Shown in pieces: positions 4,567 to 5,108 of a stretch of DNA of 5,108 nt. Every line of letters begins with the position of its first letter. The first letter of the stretch is position 1. The DNA is from an uncultured Chloroflexota bacterium (GTDB lineage Bacteria; Chloroflexota; Chloroflexia; Thermomicrobiales; UBA6265): contig CALGSZ010000149.1 of the NCBI GenBank assembly GCA_937901745.1, positions 1 to 5,108 of the forward strand, given 5' to 3'. The translations under genes and the position numbers were made by a program. The notes beneath the pieces were generated by a model that worked only from the letters and a program-made list of their open reading frames with translations, had not been told where the DNA came from and did no database searches.

Positions 4567-5108
4567 ATGGGCGGGGGCGCGGTCACGCTCGCCGTCGCGC
4601 ACGCGCTGACGGACGCCTACTCGGGGTTCCTGCACCCGTTGCTGCCGCGGGTGATGGAGAAGCTGGGGCTCTCCATCACGCTCGCCGCCACGCTCGCGAC
4701 CACCCTCTCCCTCGCCTCATCCCTGGCGCAACCGCTCCTGGGCTGGCTGGCGGACCGCTACAGCCGCCGCCTGTTCGTGATCGGCGGCGTGCTCGCCTCG
4801 GGCGTGTTCCTCTCACTGATCGGCGTGGCGCCGAACTTCGCGGTGCTCTCGATCCTGCTCGTGCTGGGCGGGATGGGCGGCGCGGCGTTCCACCCGCCCG
4901 GCGCGTCGATGGCGGTGCGTGCCGCGGAGGGACGCGGCAGCGGCGCGCGCATGTCGGTCTTCTCGTTCGGCGGCTCCGTGGGCTACGCGGTGGGTCCGCT
5001 CGCCGCGGTGGGACTGGTCTCGGCGTTCGGCTTCGGCGGGCTCGCGTTCGCCATGGCGCCCGCGCTGCTGGCCGCCCTGGTCCTGCCGGCGCTGCTGCCC
5101 GCGGAGTC
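4567..5108 (+). CDS. MFS transporter, fosmidomycin-resistance (Fsr) type, 3' end outside window
   Basis: First 180 residues of a Major Facilitator Superfamily efflux protein, cut by the window end; whole members have about 400 residues and 12 membrane helices. Visible are about five to six hydrophobic segments: roughly 4-24, 37-60, 70-88, 90-108, 130-152 and 157-177. The loop 2-3 signature of MFS is GWLADRYSRR (59-68). AHALTDAYSGFLHPLLP (11-27), SLAQPLLGW (52-60) and GGAAFHPPGA (104-113) are characteristic of the Fsr group, where the fourth-helix 'HPxG' is a landmark. Members export small molecules by proton antiport; the substrate here is unknown. I use ATG 4567 because the family match starts there and the likely transcript begins near 4501. 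An in-frame ATG at 4477 with a weak GGTGG site would add 30 Ala/Arg-rich residues and overlap the promoter. It is divergent from the peroxiredoxin gene. Confidence 0.88.
   Translation, partial: MGGGAVTLAVAHALTDAYSGFLHPLLPRVMEKLGLSITLAATLATTLSLASSLAQPLLGWLADRYSRRLFVIGGVLASGVFLSLIGVAPNFAVLSILLVLGGMGGAAFHPPGASMAVRAAEGRGSGARMSVFSFGGSVGYAVGPLAAVGLVSAFGFGGLAFAMAPALLAALVLPALLPAE

Overview
The window is GC-rich bacterial DNA. It has small lipoproteins with classical lipoboxes, Shine-Dalgarno-led genes on the minus strand, and an exported protein whose signal peptide ends in LRAQ. This style would fit Gemmatimonadota or a similar high-GC environmental phylum, but nothing here fixes the taxon. Base composition is not even: the right end (about 4450-5108) is extremely GC-rich, while about 1600-2500 is visibly more AT-rich, so the left half looks like a patchwork of accessory genes.

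Left part (1-2863), all on the minus strand: a short lipoprotein (38-340), a DUF6174-like putative lipoprotein (463-918), a small unrecognised beta-rich protein with an uncertain start (1145-1435), a gene-free stretch (1436-1758), a membrane-anchored helical protein (1759-2403), and a second short lipoprotein (2588-2863). Middle part (2872-3664): the N-terminal half of a class I SAM-dependent methyltransferase, cut off just before the small lipoprotein, then a VOC (glyoxalase/bleomycin-resistance fold) protein.

Right part (3833-5108): the main result. A peroxiredoxin gene that appears as two open frames, separated by a single in-frame UGA, is best read as one selenoprotein of 204 residues. 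The UGA falls exactly where the peroxidatic cysteine should be. A 7-bp stem with an 8-nt loop begins 14 nt after the UGA, as expected of a bacterial SECIS element. UGA is an ordinary stop for at least five other genes here, so this is not a changed genetic code. The protein has a signal peptide and no cysteine, so it would be an extracytoplasmic peroxidase with selenocysteine as its only chalcogen residue apart from Met.

Divergent from it starts an MFS transporter of the fosmidomycin-resistance (Fsr) type, which runs off the window. The short region between the two genes holds an inverted pair of TGGACG boxes centred on an ATTATA/TATAAT core, which looks like a symmetric two-way promoter. No selenocysteine machinery (selA, selB, selC, selD) lies in this window.
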